Positions 53,965 to 64,000 of a stretch of 64,000 nucleotides of DNA are shown in pieces. The DNA lies in assembly GCF_026240095.1 (NCBI RefSeq), contig NZ_JAPIVG010000001.1, positions 868,001 through 932,000 of the forward strand, in the 5' to 3' direction. The stretch is from Pedobacter sandarakinus. GTDB taxonomy: Bacteria > Bacteroidota > Bacteroidia > Sphingobacteriales > Sphingobacteriaceae. Positions within the stretch are counted from its first letter, which is position 1. Each line of letters begins with the position of its first letter. Position numbers and translations under genes: made by a program. The notes beneath the pieces are model-generated. The model ran no database searches, was not told the origin of the DNA, and saw nothing but the letters and a program-made list of their open reading frames with translations.

Positions 53965-55542
53965 TTAATTTAAGTCCCAAAATATTAAAGAAGAAAACTT
54001 ATTAATATTAGTAGGAACATTTGGTGTATTCAAACTAAATTCCGTAGCAGGATATAAAACTCGTGTAGGCAATTTGTCAACATGGGTAGATACTGACTGT
54101 CTAGAAGCGAATGTTTGAAGCGGATCTAATGAGCCGTTAACAATCTTTGGGAACATTGTTCTTCTAAACTCATTGAATGCCTCATCATTAGAAATCATGT
54201 TTAACGCTATGTATTTCTGAGTAATAATCGCTTCAATTTTCTGATCCAAAGTTGTTGCTAAAGCATAATTTGCAAGTGGACTTGCCGCATTCGTTGTAAG
54301 GTATGTAGTAACATCAGCGGAAACGTTTTTAGACGGGTCTACTACATTTGAAACATTCTTATATAGATAGGTGAATGATAGCGTAATTCCGTCATTGAAC
54401 GCAGTTGCAGCATTTCCACTTAAGTACCCTCTAACAAATGCTTCAGCCTGAAGAAACTTACTTTCAGCGGCTAGTAGGATAGGCTGACCCTGAGTTGGCC
54501 CTTTCACTACACCAAGGTAATTTCCAGAATTATCACCAGTAATCCAAGATGAACCTGCAGATGGAGCAGATGGCACACCTGACGATTCATCGCCAAGTTG
54601 ATTAATTATCGATGATGGGAAAGCCCTGTATATAACAGAACCACGACCTGGATCACTAAGTTTCGCACCGGTATAAAAACTGTATATCCAGCGGCTTGGA
54701 ATTCTACTAGTTGTTGTATTTGTACCAGTAGTTGTAAAACCTATCGAGTTATAAACGGGATTTGGTCTAACTGTTTTCTCGTAACCTGGATTAACAATAG
54801 CATCGGTAGTCAGAAATCCCACCGTTGTGTTCATCGCACCAAATGCCGTAGCAGTATATGATTGCAAAGCAGGAACACCAGCCATTTTAATCAGCATTCT
54901 CAGCTTTATAGTATTGGCAAATTTTTTCCACAAGTCCATATCACCTTTGAATAACGGGTCGGTATTTGCTACAATCTTTGCTGTTGTAGCCTGCGCCTGC
55001 CCTGCAGCAATATCGGCAATAGCCTTGTCTAGATCACTAATTGATGCCTTGTAGACATCCTCTGCCTTATCATATTTAGGCTGAAGGATAGCTGTACCTT
55101 TTAAAGCTTCTGAATAAGGAACATCATTGAACTGGTTTACCAGACGCTCAAAAGTAAGCGCCTTCATAATCCGGGCAATCGATGTTGAGAAAACCAACGA
55201 AGATGTAGAACCAGTGTTATCTATAATATACTGAAAATCGTTCGCATTGTCGTAGCTACTTGTCCATAGACCCTGATAGTCTAAGTTAGTGAAATCATAG
55301 GTAACTACAGATCCAAATCCACCGAATCCACCAGCATTTGCGCGTGCTCCAGAAAAATCAGCGAAACTGATATTAAAATTGTTACCAATTGCCGCTGAAC
55401 CAACTATAGCTTGAGGTAGAACCAGGGCCGGCGTTGCTTCCGTTAAGCTGTTAGGGTTTTTATTGATATCCAAGAACTTTTTACAAGAACTTGCTCCGAT
55501 TACCAACAAACCTAACATTATATATTTAAAATGTTTTTTCAT
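53965..55542 (-). CDS. SusD/RagB-like lipoprotein (SusD-like_2 type), locus 3
   Basis: This 525-residue lipoprotein has lipobox VIGASSC and the N-terminal signature K-K-F-L-D-I-N-K-N-P-N-S-L-T, diagnostic of the SusD-like_2 branch rather than RagB. The branch pattern continues with ARIMKALTFERLVNQFNDVP and D-L-D-K-A-I-A-D-I. It partners the SusC encoded 10 bases upstream. Confidence 0.92.
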   Translation of the reverse strand: MKKHFKYIMLGLLVIGASSCKKFLDINKNPNSLTEATPALVLPQAIVGSAAIGNNFNISFADFSGARANAGGFGGFGSVVTYDFTNLDYQGLWTSSYDNANDFQYIIDNTGSTSSLVFSTSIARIMKALTFERLVNQFNDVPYSEALKGTAILQPKYDKAEDVYKASISDLDKAIADIAAGQAQATTAKIVANTDPLFKGDMDLWKKFANTIKLRMLIKMAGVPALQSYTATAFGAMNTTVGFLTTDAIVNPGYEKTVRPNPVYNSIGFTTTGTNTTTSRIPSRWIYSFYTGAKLSDPGRGSVIYRAFPSSIINQLGDESSGVPSAPSAGSSWITGDNSGNYLGVVKGPTQGQPILLAAESKFLQAEAFVRGYLSGNAATAFNDGITLSFTYLYKNVSNVVDPSKNVSADVTTYLTTNAASPLANYALATTLDQKIEAIITQKYIALNMISNDEAFNEFRRTMFPKIVNGSLDPLQTFASRQSVSTHVDKLPTRVLYPATEFSLNTPNVPTNINKFSSLIFWDLN

Positions 55543-55552
55543 GTTCTTTTTA

Positions 55553-58500
55553 TTATAAAGTTACAGTTAGACTTAAGCCATAGAATCTTCCAGGAGGCGT
55601 TTGACTGATTGAAGTAAAACCAATAGCGTTACTTGATGAATTAAATGCACTATATTCTGGGTCTGTGTAAACGTTGGTTTTAGGTGCCCATAGAAATAAA
55701 TTTCTTCCTTGCACGCTCACTGTTGCACCTTTGATGAACCTAACATTTTTTATTACAGAAGCTGGTAAATCATAGCTTAGAGAAGCTTCACGAAGTTTCC
55801 AAAATGCTGCCGAATAAGTATAGTTTGAGTTAACATCAGTATTAGTAGGTCCATTAGTCCAGAAATCTGCTCCACCTGTTCTGGTAGTAATATTGGTATT
55901 AGCAACATAAGTATTAGTTGTTGGATCCAAATATGATGAATTAGGAACTACAAAACGCTCTCTGTTGAAATATGTTGTTCTGATACCAGCGCCTGAGAAA
56001 TCAAATGCTGTAGAAACACCACTATATATTACATTTCCTGCACGGTATTCGAATACGGTTGCGAAACGGAAGCCTTTATACGATACCGATGCATCTAGAC
56101 CTAAACGATATTTTGGCTCTGTATAGCCCAAAGTTGAGATACCATTCGTAGCGCTAGGAAAACCGGTAATTCGATCAACAATGATTCTGCCTTGAGGATC
56201 TTTGTTATAGGTACTTCCTTTTAAAAGCGGGAAAGGACTTCCAACCTCAGCAACTAAATTAGATCGGCCAAAAGTAGCTAAACTCAAGTTATCACTTCCT
56301 GTGCTGATTGATAATACTTTATTTGCGTTTAATGTAAAATTACCACCAACTGTAACCGTCCAGTCATTTGTTTGCACCGGAACAAGCCTCAATGAAGTCT
56401 CTATACCTCTATTTTCAACCTCGCCAGTATTAGTTAAGAAAGATGTAAAACCTGTTGTTTGTGCAATTTGAACTGGTAAAGTTTGATCGACAGTGTTTGA
56501 TTTGTATAAAGTTAAACTTAAGCTAACTCTTGATTTATACATTTCCAAATCGAAGCCGCCTTCAATAGATGTCGTTAATTCTGGTTTAATATTTGACGAA
56601 ACTACTGTGTTTCCAACACCGAAACCTGGAACACCAGCATACGGGTATCCAAACTGTTGTCCGAACGTAGGTGCTAAAGCGTAGGCATTTAAATTAACTT
56701 GTCCTACTCTAGAAATGCCACCTCTAATTTTCAAACTCGTTACCACCTTAGATTCTTTCAAGAATGGAATTGCATCAGAGGCAATAAATGAAATATCTGC
56801 AGCTGGATAGAATAACGAATTATTTTCTCTGGCCAAAACCGATCTCCAGTCATTCCTTCCTGTTACGTGCAGGTATAGATAGTTTCTAAAGCCTAAACGG
56901 GCGTCAGCATATACCCCTAATTGTCTTACACGGTTATTATTTTCAAAACCAAAAACGTTTCCTGTTGTATTGCTAACATTGTATAAGCCCGGAGTAACAA
57001 AAACTGATGAGTTAGCTCCTACGTTTTTACCAATATTATCTCTTAAACTTCCACCTAAGATAGCATTAATTGAAAAGTCCTTGTTTATTTGTTTGATATA
57101 TTGTGCCTGAAATTCAGGATTTAGTTGAGTAGTGTAAGAAGCACCATCGTTTATACTACCTACCCTGTCTGTCGCAATTGCAGTTCCACTTATACTTTTT
57201 CTGTAGTCAGAAAAGGTGAACTTATCACTATAAGATTTTGTTGAAATATTCCTTGTTGCGATACTCACGCGGAACAATACTGATAGTTCTTTAATTGGGT
57301 TATACTTTAATTGCACGTTCCCTGTCAAATAATCATTTCTTGTTAATGTTCTTGCGTTACCTAAAGTAAAATATGGGTTGTCAAAATATTCATTGTAGAA
57401 ACCATTTGGTGAGGCATATGGATCATTTTTCCAGTCTGAATATCGTGTTAGTGGAATCTGACCTGGCGACATCAACACATTTGTAAAAGCATTTCCTGAA
57501 TCTCCTTGATCATATCTATTTTGAACGTAGTTTGCATTGAAGTCGAAATTGAATTTATCACTCAAATCTCTACTGCCATTTATGCGCAGCGAAAAACGGT
57601 TGTACTTATCCCCAGGTACTGTACTAGTCTGATCAAAGTATTGAGAAGAAAGAAAATACTTACTCTTCTCATCACCTGCAGAAAGGCTAAAATCAGTTTG
57701 ATTATTTATGCCTGTATCCCAGAAATTATTTTTTCCTTCTTTCTCATTCCAAGAATAAGGAACAGTTTGAATAGAACCATCAACAAGTGGCTTGCCTATA
57801 ACTCTCATAGAACCGTCGAACGCAGGACCATATTGCTGATTCTCAAAAGGAGTATAAGTTGGAACATCATCTGGAGTAGTACCCGATCCATACTCCTTTT
57901 GTAACTTAGGCAAGTAAGCAATAGTCTCAAAACTAGTGGTTTGGCCTACTTTAATAGTAGTAACACCTGTTTTACCCTTCTTTGTTGTTACGATCACTGC
58001 ACCATTAGATGCATCTGAGCCATAAAGGGCAGCAGCTCCCGCACCATTGAGTACATCGATACTTTCGATATCCTCAGGATTTAAGTTACCCAATACGCTA
58101 CTTGGCACAATCACATTATCCACCACAACTAAAGCTTGGTTATTTCCAAGAAGCGAACGATTCCCGCGAAGAACTAAACGTACGTCAGGGTTAACTCCAG
58201 AGCTAACTGCATTTACTTGTAGACCAGCAACCTTACCTGTGAGCGCACTTGCTACGTTAAAAGCTTTACCTTGAGTTAACTCCTGAGACTTTAACGTAGT
58301 AGACTGGTTACCTTGCTGACGACGTTGGATTGAAACACCTCCAGCAGTAACAACAACCTCATTCAAAGCTTGGGCGTCAGAATTCAAAACAATATTGATT
58401 GAGTTACTTGCTGGTATGGTTACTTCTTTTGAAGAATAACCTAGAAAGCTAACAACCAATGTATTTGCGTTGACAGGAACTTTAATTGAATATTTTCCAT

Positions 58501-58672
58501 TTGCGGTTGTTAGGGTACCAATGCCAGGATTATCTTTCACCCTGACAGTGGCTCCTGGAACAGGTAATCCATCTTCTTGAGATGTAACCGTACCAGTAAC
58601 TGTTCTATCTTGTGCAACTGCGTTAAACGCAACAAACAAAAGAATGAACAAACTTTGTAGAAGTTTTTTCAT
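55553..58672 (-). CDS. SusC/RagA TonB-linked outer-membrane protein, locus 3
   Basis: This 1039-residue channel protein has the shared signal peptide MKKLLQSLFILLFVAFNAVA and a carboxypeptidase-regulatory-like domain with the EDGLPVPGATVRV box. The plug is SIDVLNGAGAAALYGSDASN, then GAVIVTTKKGK; here L-N-G-A-G replaces the usual L-K-D-A-S. The barrel ends YGLSLTVTL. It is the first gene of a three-gene unit (susC-susD-DUF1735). Confidence 0.93.
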   Translation of the reverse strand: MKKLLQSLFILLFVAFNAVAQDRTVTGTVTSQEDGLPVPGATVRVKDNPGIGTLTTANGKYSIKVPVNANTLVVSFLGYSSKEVTIPASNSINIVLNSDAQALNEVVVTAGGVSIQRRQQGNQSTTLKSQELTQGKAFNVASALTGKVAGLQVNAVSSGVNPDVRLVLRGNRSLLGNNQALVVVDNVIVPSSVLGNLNPEDIESIDVLNGAGAAALYGSDASNGAVIVTTKKGKTGVTTIKVGQTTSFETIAYLPKLQKEYGSGTTPDDVPTYTPFENQQYGPAFDGSMRVIGKPLVDGSIQTVPYSWNEKEGKNNFWDTGINNQTDFSLSAGDEKSKYFLSSQYFDQTSTVPGDKYNRFSLRINGSRDLSDKFNFDFNANYVQNRYDQGDSGNAFTNVLMSPGQIPLTRYSDWKNDPYASPNGFYNEYFDNPYFTLGNARTLTRNDYLTGNVQLKYNPIKELSVLFRVSIATRNISTKSYSDKFTFSDYRKSISGTAIATDRVGSINDGASYTTQLNPEFQAQYIKQINKDFSINAILGGSLRDNIGKNVGANSSVFVTPGLYNVSNTTGNVFGFENNNRVRQLGVYADARLGFRNYLYLHVTGRNDWRSVLARENNSLFYPAADISFIASDAIPFLKESKVVTSLKIRGGISRVGQVNLNAYALAPTFGQQFGYPYAGVPGFGVGNTVVSSNIKPELTTSIEGGFDLEMYKSRVSLSLTLYKSNTVDQTLPVQIAQTTGFTSFLTNTGEVENRGIETSLRLVPVQTNDWTVTVGGNFTLNANKVLSISTGSDNLSLATFGRSNLVAEVGSPFPLLKGSTYNKDPQGRIIVDRITGFPSATNGISTLGYTEPKYRLGLDASVSYKGFRFATVFEYRAGNVIYSGVSTAFDFSGAGIRTTYFNRERFVVPNSSYLDPTTNTYVANTNITTRTGGADFWTNGPTNTDVNSNYTYSAAFWKLREASLSYDLPASVIKNVRFIKGATVSVQGRNLFLWAPKTNVYTDPEYSAFNSSSNAIGFTSISQTPPGRFYGLSLTVTL

Positions 58673-58711
58673 GAATTTTAAGTTAGTTTAATTGTTTGAT
58701 TAATTAAGAGC

Positions 58712-58742
58712 CAAATTATATCTAAAATTGACCAAATGCAAT
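58712..58742 (-). promoter_or_regulatory. Promoter-like block of SusC locus 3
   Basis: ATTG, spacer and TATAATTTG lie on the minus strand, about 40 bases before the ATG. The -7 box has one extra base compared with TAnnTTTG. It is less similar to the blocks of loci 1 and 2 than those are to each other. Confidence 0.35.
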
Positions 58743-59390
58743 TGCCAAAGACACAATTGCTAAACAAAACAATGCTAAAGACATATTTATGACACAATAA
58801 TGACAGGATGTTGTCTTATAGCTAATACTAAATAATTAGTTTAGGAGTGTGCGATTCAATTCAATAAGGCTAAACAGTTGAATGAGGTGCAGATAGTTTT
58901 TCCACATTTAAATAAGATTAAATTGTGGTTATATGCAATAAGCTTAGAGATAGCACCTTATTATACCAGATACAATTTTAGCAGCTGGATTTAACATACT
59001 ATTATGGAAGAATTTACTGGATAGAATGTGTTGTTAATTTGATATAATATCTTAACCAAAATTACATGATATCTTTCGATTAGAAATAGCACATGCTGAA
59101 AGAGTATTTCATAATGTAGAAGATGATTTAAACTTTAGTACTACCTTGTAGACGGAGTCTGCAAATACAAATCTGACTTATTTGATGAAAATTATACATA
59201 GAATAGGCTTTTAAAAATTGGATTTGTTATCTGATTGTCAAGATCTAATCGAAAAAGGTAATCTAAAGAATAGGTTTTTGCTCAAACCTGTCAAATTCTA
59301 GTGTTTCAGGCAAATAGGTTGATGGTGGCAAGCAATCTTACGTGAGAATATTATAAGATTTACAAGTGACATCAGACACCGATGACAGAC

Positions 59391-59422
59391 AAAAAAAGGG
59401 AGCCTTTGGCTCCCTTTTTTTG
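59391..59422. terminator. Strong terminator of SusCD locus 4
   Basis: The stem GGGAGCC / GGCTCCC has a 3-base loop, with runs of seven or more T on each strand, directly after the SusD gene. Confidence 0.88.
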
Positions 59423-59431
59423 TAAATATGA

Positions 59432-60922
59432 TTATGGCTTATCCCACCACATTCTGTTATTAATGCTGTTATTTGTCCAACCTTGTTGAGCCAATGCTGC
59501 ATTGTAATTATCTCTATTGGTTGTTTGGTCAGCTGTTGGATAACCAACGCGTCTTGGGATATTGGTTCCATTTTGAGAATTTGGACCTGGAACCAAAGCA
59601 GGAAAGCCAGTTCTTCTAAATTCGGTCCATGCTTCCCAACCATCTAAGTATAGTGCAATCCATCTCTGGGTTCCAATTTGTTGTAAAGCGGTGGCTGGAC
59701 TATAAACAACTCCAGTAGCCGTCTTGAAATTTGGATCTGCTACACCATATTGTGTTAGAGACGCATCGATACCTGCATTGTAATAAGTTGCTGCAGATGC
59801 ATCGCCTCCAGCGATCCAACCTCTTTTTGCCCCCTCTGCCAGTGCAAACTGTACTTGTGCACCGGTGAAGATATAAGCAGGCGACCCAGCTCCACGTAGT
59901 GAAGCTCCTATTCTGCTATATGAGTTAGGAATGTTAACCTGAGTTTGTACGCCGAATTGCAGACCAATTACTTGGTTACCAGCCAAAACTTCTCCGTAAA
60001 CAGGTAATCTTGGATCAGTACCAGTTCCATTGTTCTTCATAATATCAACTATAGTTTTGCTAATTGCAAAATCGTTACGATTTGATATACTATAATTGTT
60101 ATACCATGGATTGTAGTTATTTGGATCTCCAGATATGAACTTATAAGTCAAAGTTTCTCCTGCTGTAAGCGGGTTAGCTGCAAGGGCAGCTGCGAATTCT
60201 GTTGCTGCAAACTCTCCAGCATTAGGATATACCTTTGAAAGTCTTAAGGCCATCAAAAGACGTTGTGTAGCAGCGAATTTCTTCCAAGAGGCCATATCAC
60301 CATTAAACATAATATCTCCCGTCGGACCTGCACCACCATCAATTTGCGCTACCGCCTCTTTCAATTCTTTAAAAAGATCCTTATAGATATCTTCTTGTTT
60401 CGTAAACTTCGGAGTAATGTTTGCGCTATTAAGTGCCTCGGTATAAGGAACATCACCCCATCTATCGGTTACCTTCCAAAAGACATACGCTTTCATTATT
60501 CTCGCAACTGCAATCTGGTTATTGATAGATCCATTAGCTGCTGCATCGGCTTCTGGTGCGCCAGCTCTGGCAAAAGTGATAACCTGATTTAAATTCTTTA
60601 ATACTTCAGAGTAAAAAGAATAGTAACTGGGGTTTAATGTGCTTCCAGCATCGTTAAAAGGAGATACCGTTAAATAAGGCCCTTCGGAAATATGCTGTGC
60701 GAAAATCGCACCAGTGGAAGATAAGATAGTTGTTGGGTTCGTATTTGTTGCACCATTAACCTGACTTTTTTGAATAGCATAGGTTAATAAAGCTTTTGTA
60801 GCTGCTTTTGAAACTCTTGTTTGATCGACGTTAGTATCGCCGAAATCTCCAAATTTTTTACATCCAGTAGCTAGCACACTAATTCCAACTGCTAAAAATA
60901 TATACTTTCTAATATTTTTCAT
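59432..60922 (-). CDS. SusD/RagB-like lipoprotein (SusD-like_2 type), locus 4
   Basis: This 496-residue lipoprotein has lipobox VLATGC and K-K-F-G-D-F-G-D-T-N-V-D after it, the SusD-like_2 pattern. Typical segments are VARIMKAYVFWKVTDRWGDV with P-Y-T-E-A-L, and late GTQRWIALYLDGWEAWTEFR with R-T-G-F-P. It lies 11 bases after its SusC partner and ends at a strong terminator, so no further surface lipoprotein is in this unit. Ligand unknown. Confidence 0.92.
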   Translation of the reverse strand: MKNIRKYIFLAVGISVLATGCKKFGDFGDTNVDQTRVSKAATKALLTYAIQKSQVNGATNTNPTTILSSTGAIFAQHISEGPYLTVSPFNDAGSTLNPSYYSFYSEVLKNLNQVITFARAGAPEADAAANGSINNQIAVARIMKAYVFWKVTDRWGDVPYTEALNSANITPKFTKQEDIYKDLFKELKEAVAQIDGGAGPTGDIMFNGDMASWKKFAATQRLLMALRLSKVYPNAGEFAATEFAAALAANPLTAGETLTYKFISGDPNNYNPWYNNYSISNRNDFAISKTIVDIMKNNGTGTDPRLPVYGEVLAGNQVIGLQFGVQTQVNIPNSYSRIGASLRGAGSPAYIFTGAQVQFALAEGAKRGWIAGGDASAATYYNAGIDASLTQYGVADPNFKTATGVVYSPATALQQIGTQRWIALYLDGWEAWTEFRRTGFPALVPGPNSQNGTNIPRRVGYPTADQTTNRDNYNAALAQQGWTNNSINNRMWWDKP

Positions 60923-60933
60923 TTTCCTAAAAA

Positions 60934-63900
60934 TTAAAGTCCAACTCTTAAATTAAGACCAAACGTACGTGATGAAGGTAGTTGACCACCTTCTTGCCAA
61001 AAATTCTCAATTTCCGATGGATCTACTCCATATTTCTTACCTGGAGCTGAAATTAACCATGCATTGCCCATCACAAAACCTAGATTAGCAGATTTTAAGA
61101 AACCAGTCCTAGCTAATATCTTGCTTGGTAAATTGTAGCCTAATCTTACTTCTCTTAATTTTAAATATGATGCGCTGATCATGAAAAGTTCGCCAGATCC
61201 GGTTTGCATACCATTATAGAATGCGGTACTAGCATCAACATATCTAGTATTAGGTTGTCCGTTCGCTAAAACACCTGCAAACTTATAACCACCACCTTGC
61301 GATACTGGTAATCTCCAATCGATACCTTTATCATTCACCCCAACTGTTTCTTGCGACAGACCACTACCCATATTAAATGCACGGGTGGTTGAATTAAATA
61401 GTCCACCCTTTTGGAAGTCTAAAGAAAATCCTAAGTCAAAATCAAACACCCTTAGTGATGAATATGCACCACCATTGAATTTAGGACGAGCATATCCAAC
61501 AAATTGATTTGTGGTAGAGGTGGGTAATCCGCTTGAAGCAATAATCACATTACCATTTGCATCTCTGTTCCAGGTACGACCTAAAATATATCCCCATTCT
61601 TCGCCTTCACGTAAATTTAATGTGTTGTTAAAGAATGTACTTGTTTCATAAATTACGTTTGTCTGTTTATCAGTAATTTTGTTAACAATTGTTTTTGACT
61701 TACTAAAGTTCAAAGTTAAATCCCAACTTACATTTTTCGATTGGATAGGTGTACCAGTTAAGCTAAACTCAAAACCTCGGTTCGTTAAATCACCAGCGTT
61801 TATTAAGTTACTAGTATATCCAGTTGCTCCATTCAATGTTACTCCTAAGATTTGGTTCTTATTCTGATTTACATAGTATGCAAAATCTAAACCAATCCTG
61901 TTTTTGAGAAACTTGATTTCAGACCCGATCTCAAAAGAGTTTGTTTTAGCGGGAATGATTCTACCATCTCTAAATTCATTACCTATTGCTAAAGAAGGAT
62001 TAGAACCGTATGCTGGAGCCGTGTTATACTGAAGGTTAACTCTATATGGATCTACGTCAGAACCAACTTGTGCATAAGCTAACCTTAATTTACCAAACGA
62101 AACTATATCTTTAACACCGGAAGGCAGGAATTCTGAAAACACAAAAGATGTCGAAACTGATGGGTAGAAATAAGAATTTAAATCAGGGGCAAAAACAGAA
62201 GACCAATCGTTTCTAGCAGTTACATCCAAATAAATAAAATTTTTGTATGCTAATGAAGCTTTACCAAAAACACTCCTCACTTCTTTTTCGTAGTATGTAT
62301 TAGTAGTAATTGGACGAGCTAAAGATGCGGCTATATTAAAATAGTTTGGAAAGCTTAAACCACCTGCAGTTTCCATATTGATTCTTTCTCTCTTTTCGTG
62401 ACGAATATTACCAGCTGCCAATGCGTTCAAAGTGAAATCGCCAAAAGTTTTATTATAAGTTAAATTTAACTCATAGTTAAACTCAGTATCTGTCCAATTT
62501 CTAGTTTTGAAATAGTCTTGTTGTAAACCTCCGGTTGCCATTCGTTCATCACCAGCTTCGTTATTGATATTACCTCTCAAGAAACCAGCAAGTGCTAAGC
62601 CACTTCCCAAATCATATTTCAGACCTAAATTTCCAACTAAACGGTTGTTCCTTTGCGTTCTATAGTTGTTATTCACTACCCAGAAAGGATTATCCCAATA
62701 CTGTGGAGTAGTAATTGAAGCCAGATCTCCGGTACCATTTGGGTTACCAATATTCCACGAGGTAACTGTTCCATCAGCCAAAACCTGATTATCTCTTAGA
62801 TAATTCATATCTAACTGACGTTGAAACCATTGGTTAAATCCTTGAACAACATTTAATCCATCGTTACGGTAAGTTTCATAAGGCTGACCAATCCTATTTT
62901 CTTTCGCAAACTGGAAATCAGTTGAAACTGTAAGCCTTTTAGATACATCGTAAGAGCCATTTACGTTTAAAATATTCATTGAACGGTTTGCGTTATCCTG
63001 AACCAAGGATCTTGTTTGGTTTGTATATCCCACACGAAGGTTATAACCTTCACCGCCTGTCGTAAATGCAATACTATTATTATATGAACCGCCAGTCCTC
63101 AAATAATCTTGAATATTATTAGGCTGAGCAGTTAAAGGCACTAGTTTACCGAAGTCAGCACCAGGATACCAGCTGTAGTAAGGACGGTAAAGGGTTGTGC
63201 CATCTATTTTCGGACCAAAACTTGCGTCTGCTCCATAATCTAACATATTTTGACCATTAAAAGAAGCCCAGGCCGCTGGGTGAATTGCTGGGTTATAAAC
63301 AAATTTTTCGAATTGACCTGTATAACCGCCAGCGTATTCATTCTGATAGTCAGGAAGCAGTGAAGTTTTTTCAATGGCAACACCTGAATTTACTTCAATT
63401 GATGTACCGCCTTTTCTGCTACCTTTCTTACTTGTGATGATTACCACACCATTATAAGCACGTTGACCATATAGGGCAGTAGCTGCTGCACCCTTTAGAA
63501 CAGTGATACTCTCGATGTTGTCCATGTTAACATTTGCTTGATCTGCAGGCGTTCCATCTACAACAAAAAGAGGTTGCCCAACAGTAAAGCCATTAATACC
63601 ACGAACAATAACTGAAGCGTTATCAAACGATGAACTTGGAGAACCGTTTAATTGCACACCAGCTACCTTACCAGCTAAGGCTGTACTGATATCGGTATTT
63701 TTTGCAATAGTTAATTTTTCACCTTTAATTTCTGTAGCGGCATAACCTAAAGCTCTTGCCTCTCTCTTTTCTCCCAAAGCAGTAACTACCACTTCTGATA
63801 GAGAAGTTGCATCAGCATTAAGAACAACATTAATTACGGTTGCAGATCCGATTGTTCTTGTTTGCGATGTAAAACCAATTGAGCTAAAAATTAAAGAAGT

Positions 63901-64000
63901 GGCCGAAGATGGTGCTCTTAAGGAGAATTTTCCATCTGCACCAGTAACGGAGCCTCCAGAGGCACCCGAGATTTTCACACTCACTCCCGGGATCGGCAAT
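60934..64000 (-). CDS. SusC/RagA TonB-linked outer-membrane protein, locus 4 (N-terminus outside)
   Basis: At least 1021 residues; the frame runs off the right edge. What is missing is the signal peptide and the first strands of the regulatory-like domain, since the visible part begins at P-I-P-G-V-S-V-K-I-S-G. The plug has SITVLKGAAATALYGQRAYN followed by GVVIITSKKGS, with L-K-G-A-A as often seen with SusD-like_2 partners. The barrel ends TFGLNLRVGL. It partners the SusD 11 bases downstream. Confidence 0.92.
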   Translation of the reverse strand, partial: LPIPGVSVKISGASGGSVTGADGKFSLRAPSSATSLIFSSIGFTSQTRTIGSATVINVVLNADATSLSEVVVTALGEKREARALGYAATEIKGEKLTIAKNTDISTALAGKVAGVQLNGSPSSSFDNASVIVRGINGFTVGQPLFVVDGTPADQANVNMDNIESITVLKGAAATALYGQRAYNGVVIITSKKGSRKGGTSIEVNSGVAIEKTSLLPDYQNEYAGGYTGQFEKFVYNPAIHPAAWASFNGQNMLDYGADASFGPKIDGTTLYRPYYSWYPGADFGKLVPLTAQPNNIQDYLRTGGSYNNSIAFTTGGEGYNLRVGYTNQTRSLVQDNANRSMNILNVNGSYDVSKRLTVSTDFQFAKENRIGQPYETYRNDGLNVVQGFNQWFQRQLDMNYLRDNQVLADGTVTSWNIGNPNGTGDLASITTPQYWDNPFWVVNNNYRTQRNNRLVGNLGLKYDLGSGLALAGFLRGNINNEAGDERMATGGLQQDYFKTRNWTDTEFNYELNLTYNKTFGDFTLNALAAGNIRHEKRERINMETAGGLSFPNYFNIAASLARPITTNTYYEKEVRSVFGKASLAYKNFIYLDVTARNDWSSVFAPDLNSYFYPSVSTSFVFSEFLPSGVKDIVSFGKLRLAYAQVGSDVDPYRVNLQYNTAPAYGSNPSLAIGNEFRDGRIIPAKTNSFEIGSEIKFLKNRIGLDFAYYVNQNKNQILGVTLNGATGYTSNLINAGDLTNRGFEFSLTGTPIQSKNVSWDLTLNFSKSKTIVNKITDKQTNVIYETSTFFNNTLNLREGEEWGYILGRTWNRDANGNVIIASSGLPTSTTNQFVGYARPKFNGGAYSSLRVFDFDLGFSLDFQKGGLFNSTTRAFNMGSGLSQETVGVNDKGIDWRLPVSQGGGYKFAGVLANGQPNTRYVDASTAFYNGMQTGSGELFMISASYLKLREVRLGYNLPSKILARTGFLKSANLGFVMGNAWLISAPGKKYGVDPSEIENFWQEGGQLPSSRTFGLNLRVGL

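Larger units (their letters stand above)
58673..59431. other. AT-rich gene-free stretch between SusCD loci 3 and 4
   Basis: It holds the promoter-like block of SusC locus 3 at its left end and the terminator of locus 4 at its right end. I see no gene between them. Confidence 0.5.

Overview
The window looks like a chromosome segment of a Sphingobacteriaceae-type Bacteroidota, most like Pedobacter. The evidence is four SusC/SusD-type outer-membrane nutrient-uptake pairs with lipoprotein partners, promoter-like boxes of the TTTG / TAnnTTTG type, no Shine-Dalgarno signals, AT-rich intergenic DNA, and household genes (pepT, cysM, cysE, metG, LD-carboxypeptidase) of Bacteroidota type. Assignment to genus is an inference.

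Layout. 0-15.2 kb is ordinary chromosome: the end of peptidase T, an aldose-epimerase-like protein, a SnoaL-like protein, the cysE-cysM cysteine pair, an SDR reductase, two tandem PqiA-like membrane proteins, a small HTH protein, and an 834-bp duplication. Each duplicated copy carries a secreted GIN-domain (DUF2807-like) gene; the copies flank an aldo/keto reductase-AraC pair. A broken HNH endonuclease gene ends the region.

15.25-38.07 kb is an integrated element of about 22.7 kb. It lies between a displaced 66-bp copy of the 3' part of tRNA-Arg(CCT) (15254-15319) and the intact tRNA (37999-38073). A tyrosine recombinase sits just inside the left end. The cargo is defence-like. (i) A tightly coupled four-gene operon encodes a cytosine-5 methyltransferase, a MORC/MutL-like GHKL ATPase, a Z1-domain ATPase/helicase and a PD-(D/E)XK protein (DUF4420-like), with a DUF4268 RecB-like nuclease downstream and two small membrane proteins upstream. 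(ii) A deaminase-fold protein has a possible partner. (iii) A compact operon joins an RNase-H-like DUF3010-like protein, a eukaryotic-type kinase and a small basic protein. (iv) A PIN-domain gene is frameshifted. The right third (30.7-37.6 kb) is a set of mostly unrecognised genes on one strand, separated by hairpin terminators. It includes an SF2-type helicase with an atypical P-loop and may replicate or maintain the element. No relaxase, conjugation, capsid or transposase gene is visible, so the element looks non-autonomous (mobilisable or satellite-like).

38.2-64 kb is chromosome again: metG, divergent from an LD-carboxypeptidase-DoxX pair, then four SusC/SusD loci on the minus strand. The two at 41.7-51.4 kb have RagB-type SusD partners and share a nearly identical promoter-like block. 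The other two have SusD-like_2-type partners, and one of them adds a DUF1735-like lipoprotein. The last SusC runs off the right edge. The SusC proteins share very similar signal peptides and N-terminal domains, as expected for paralogous expansion.
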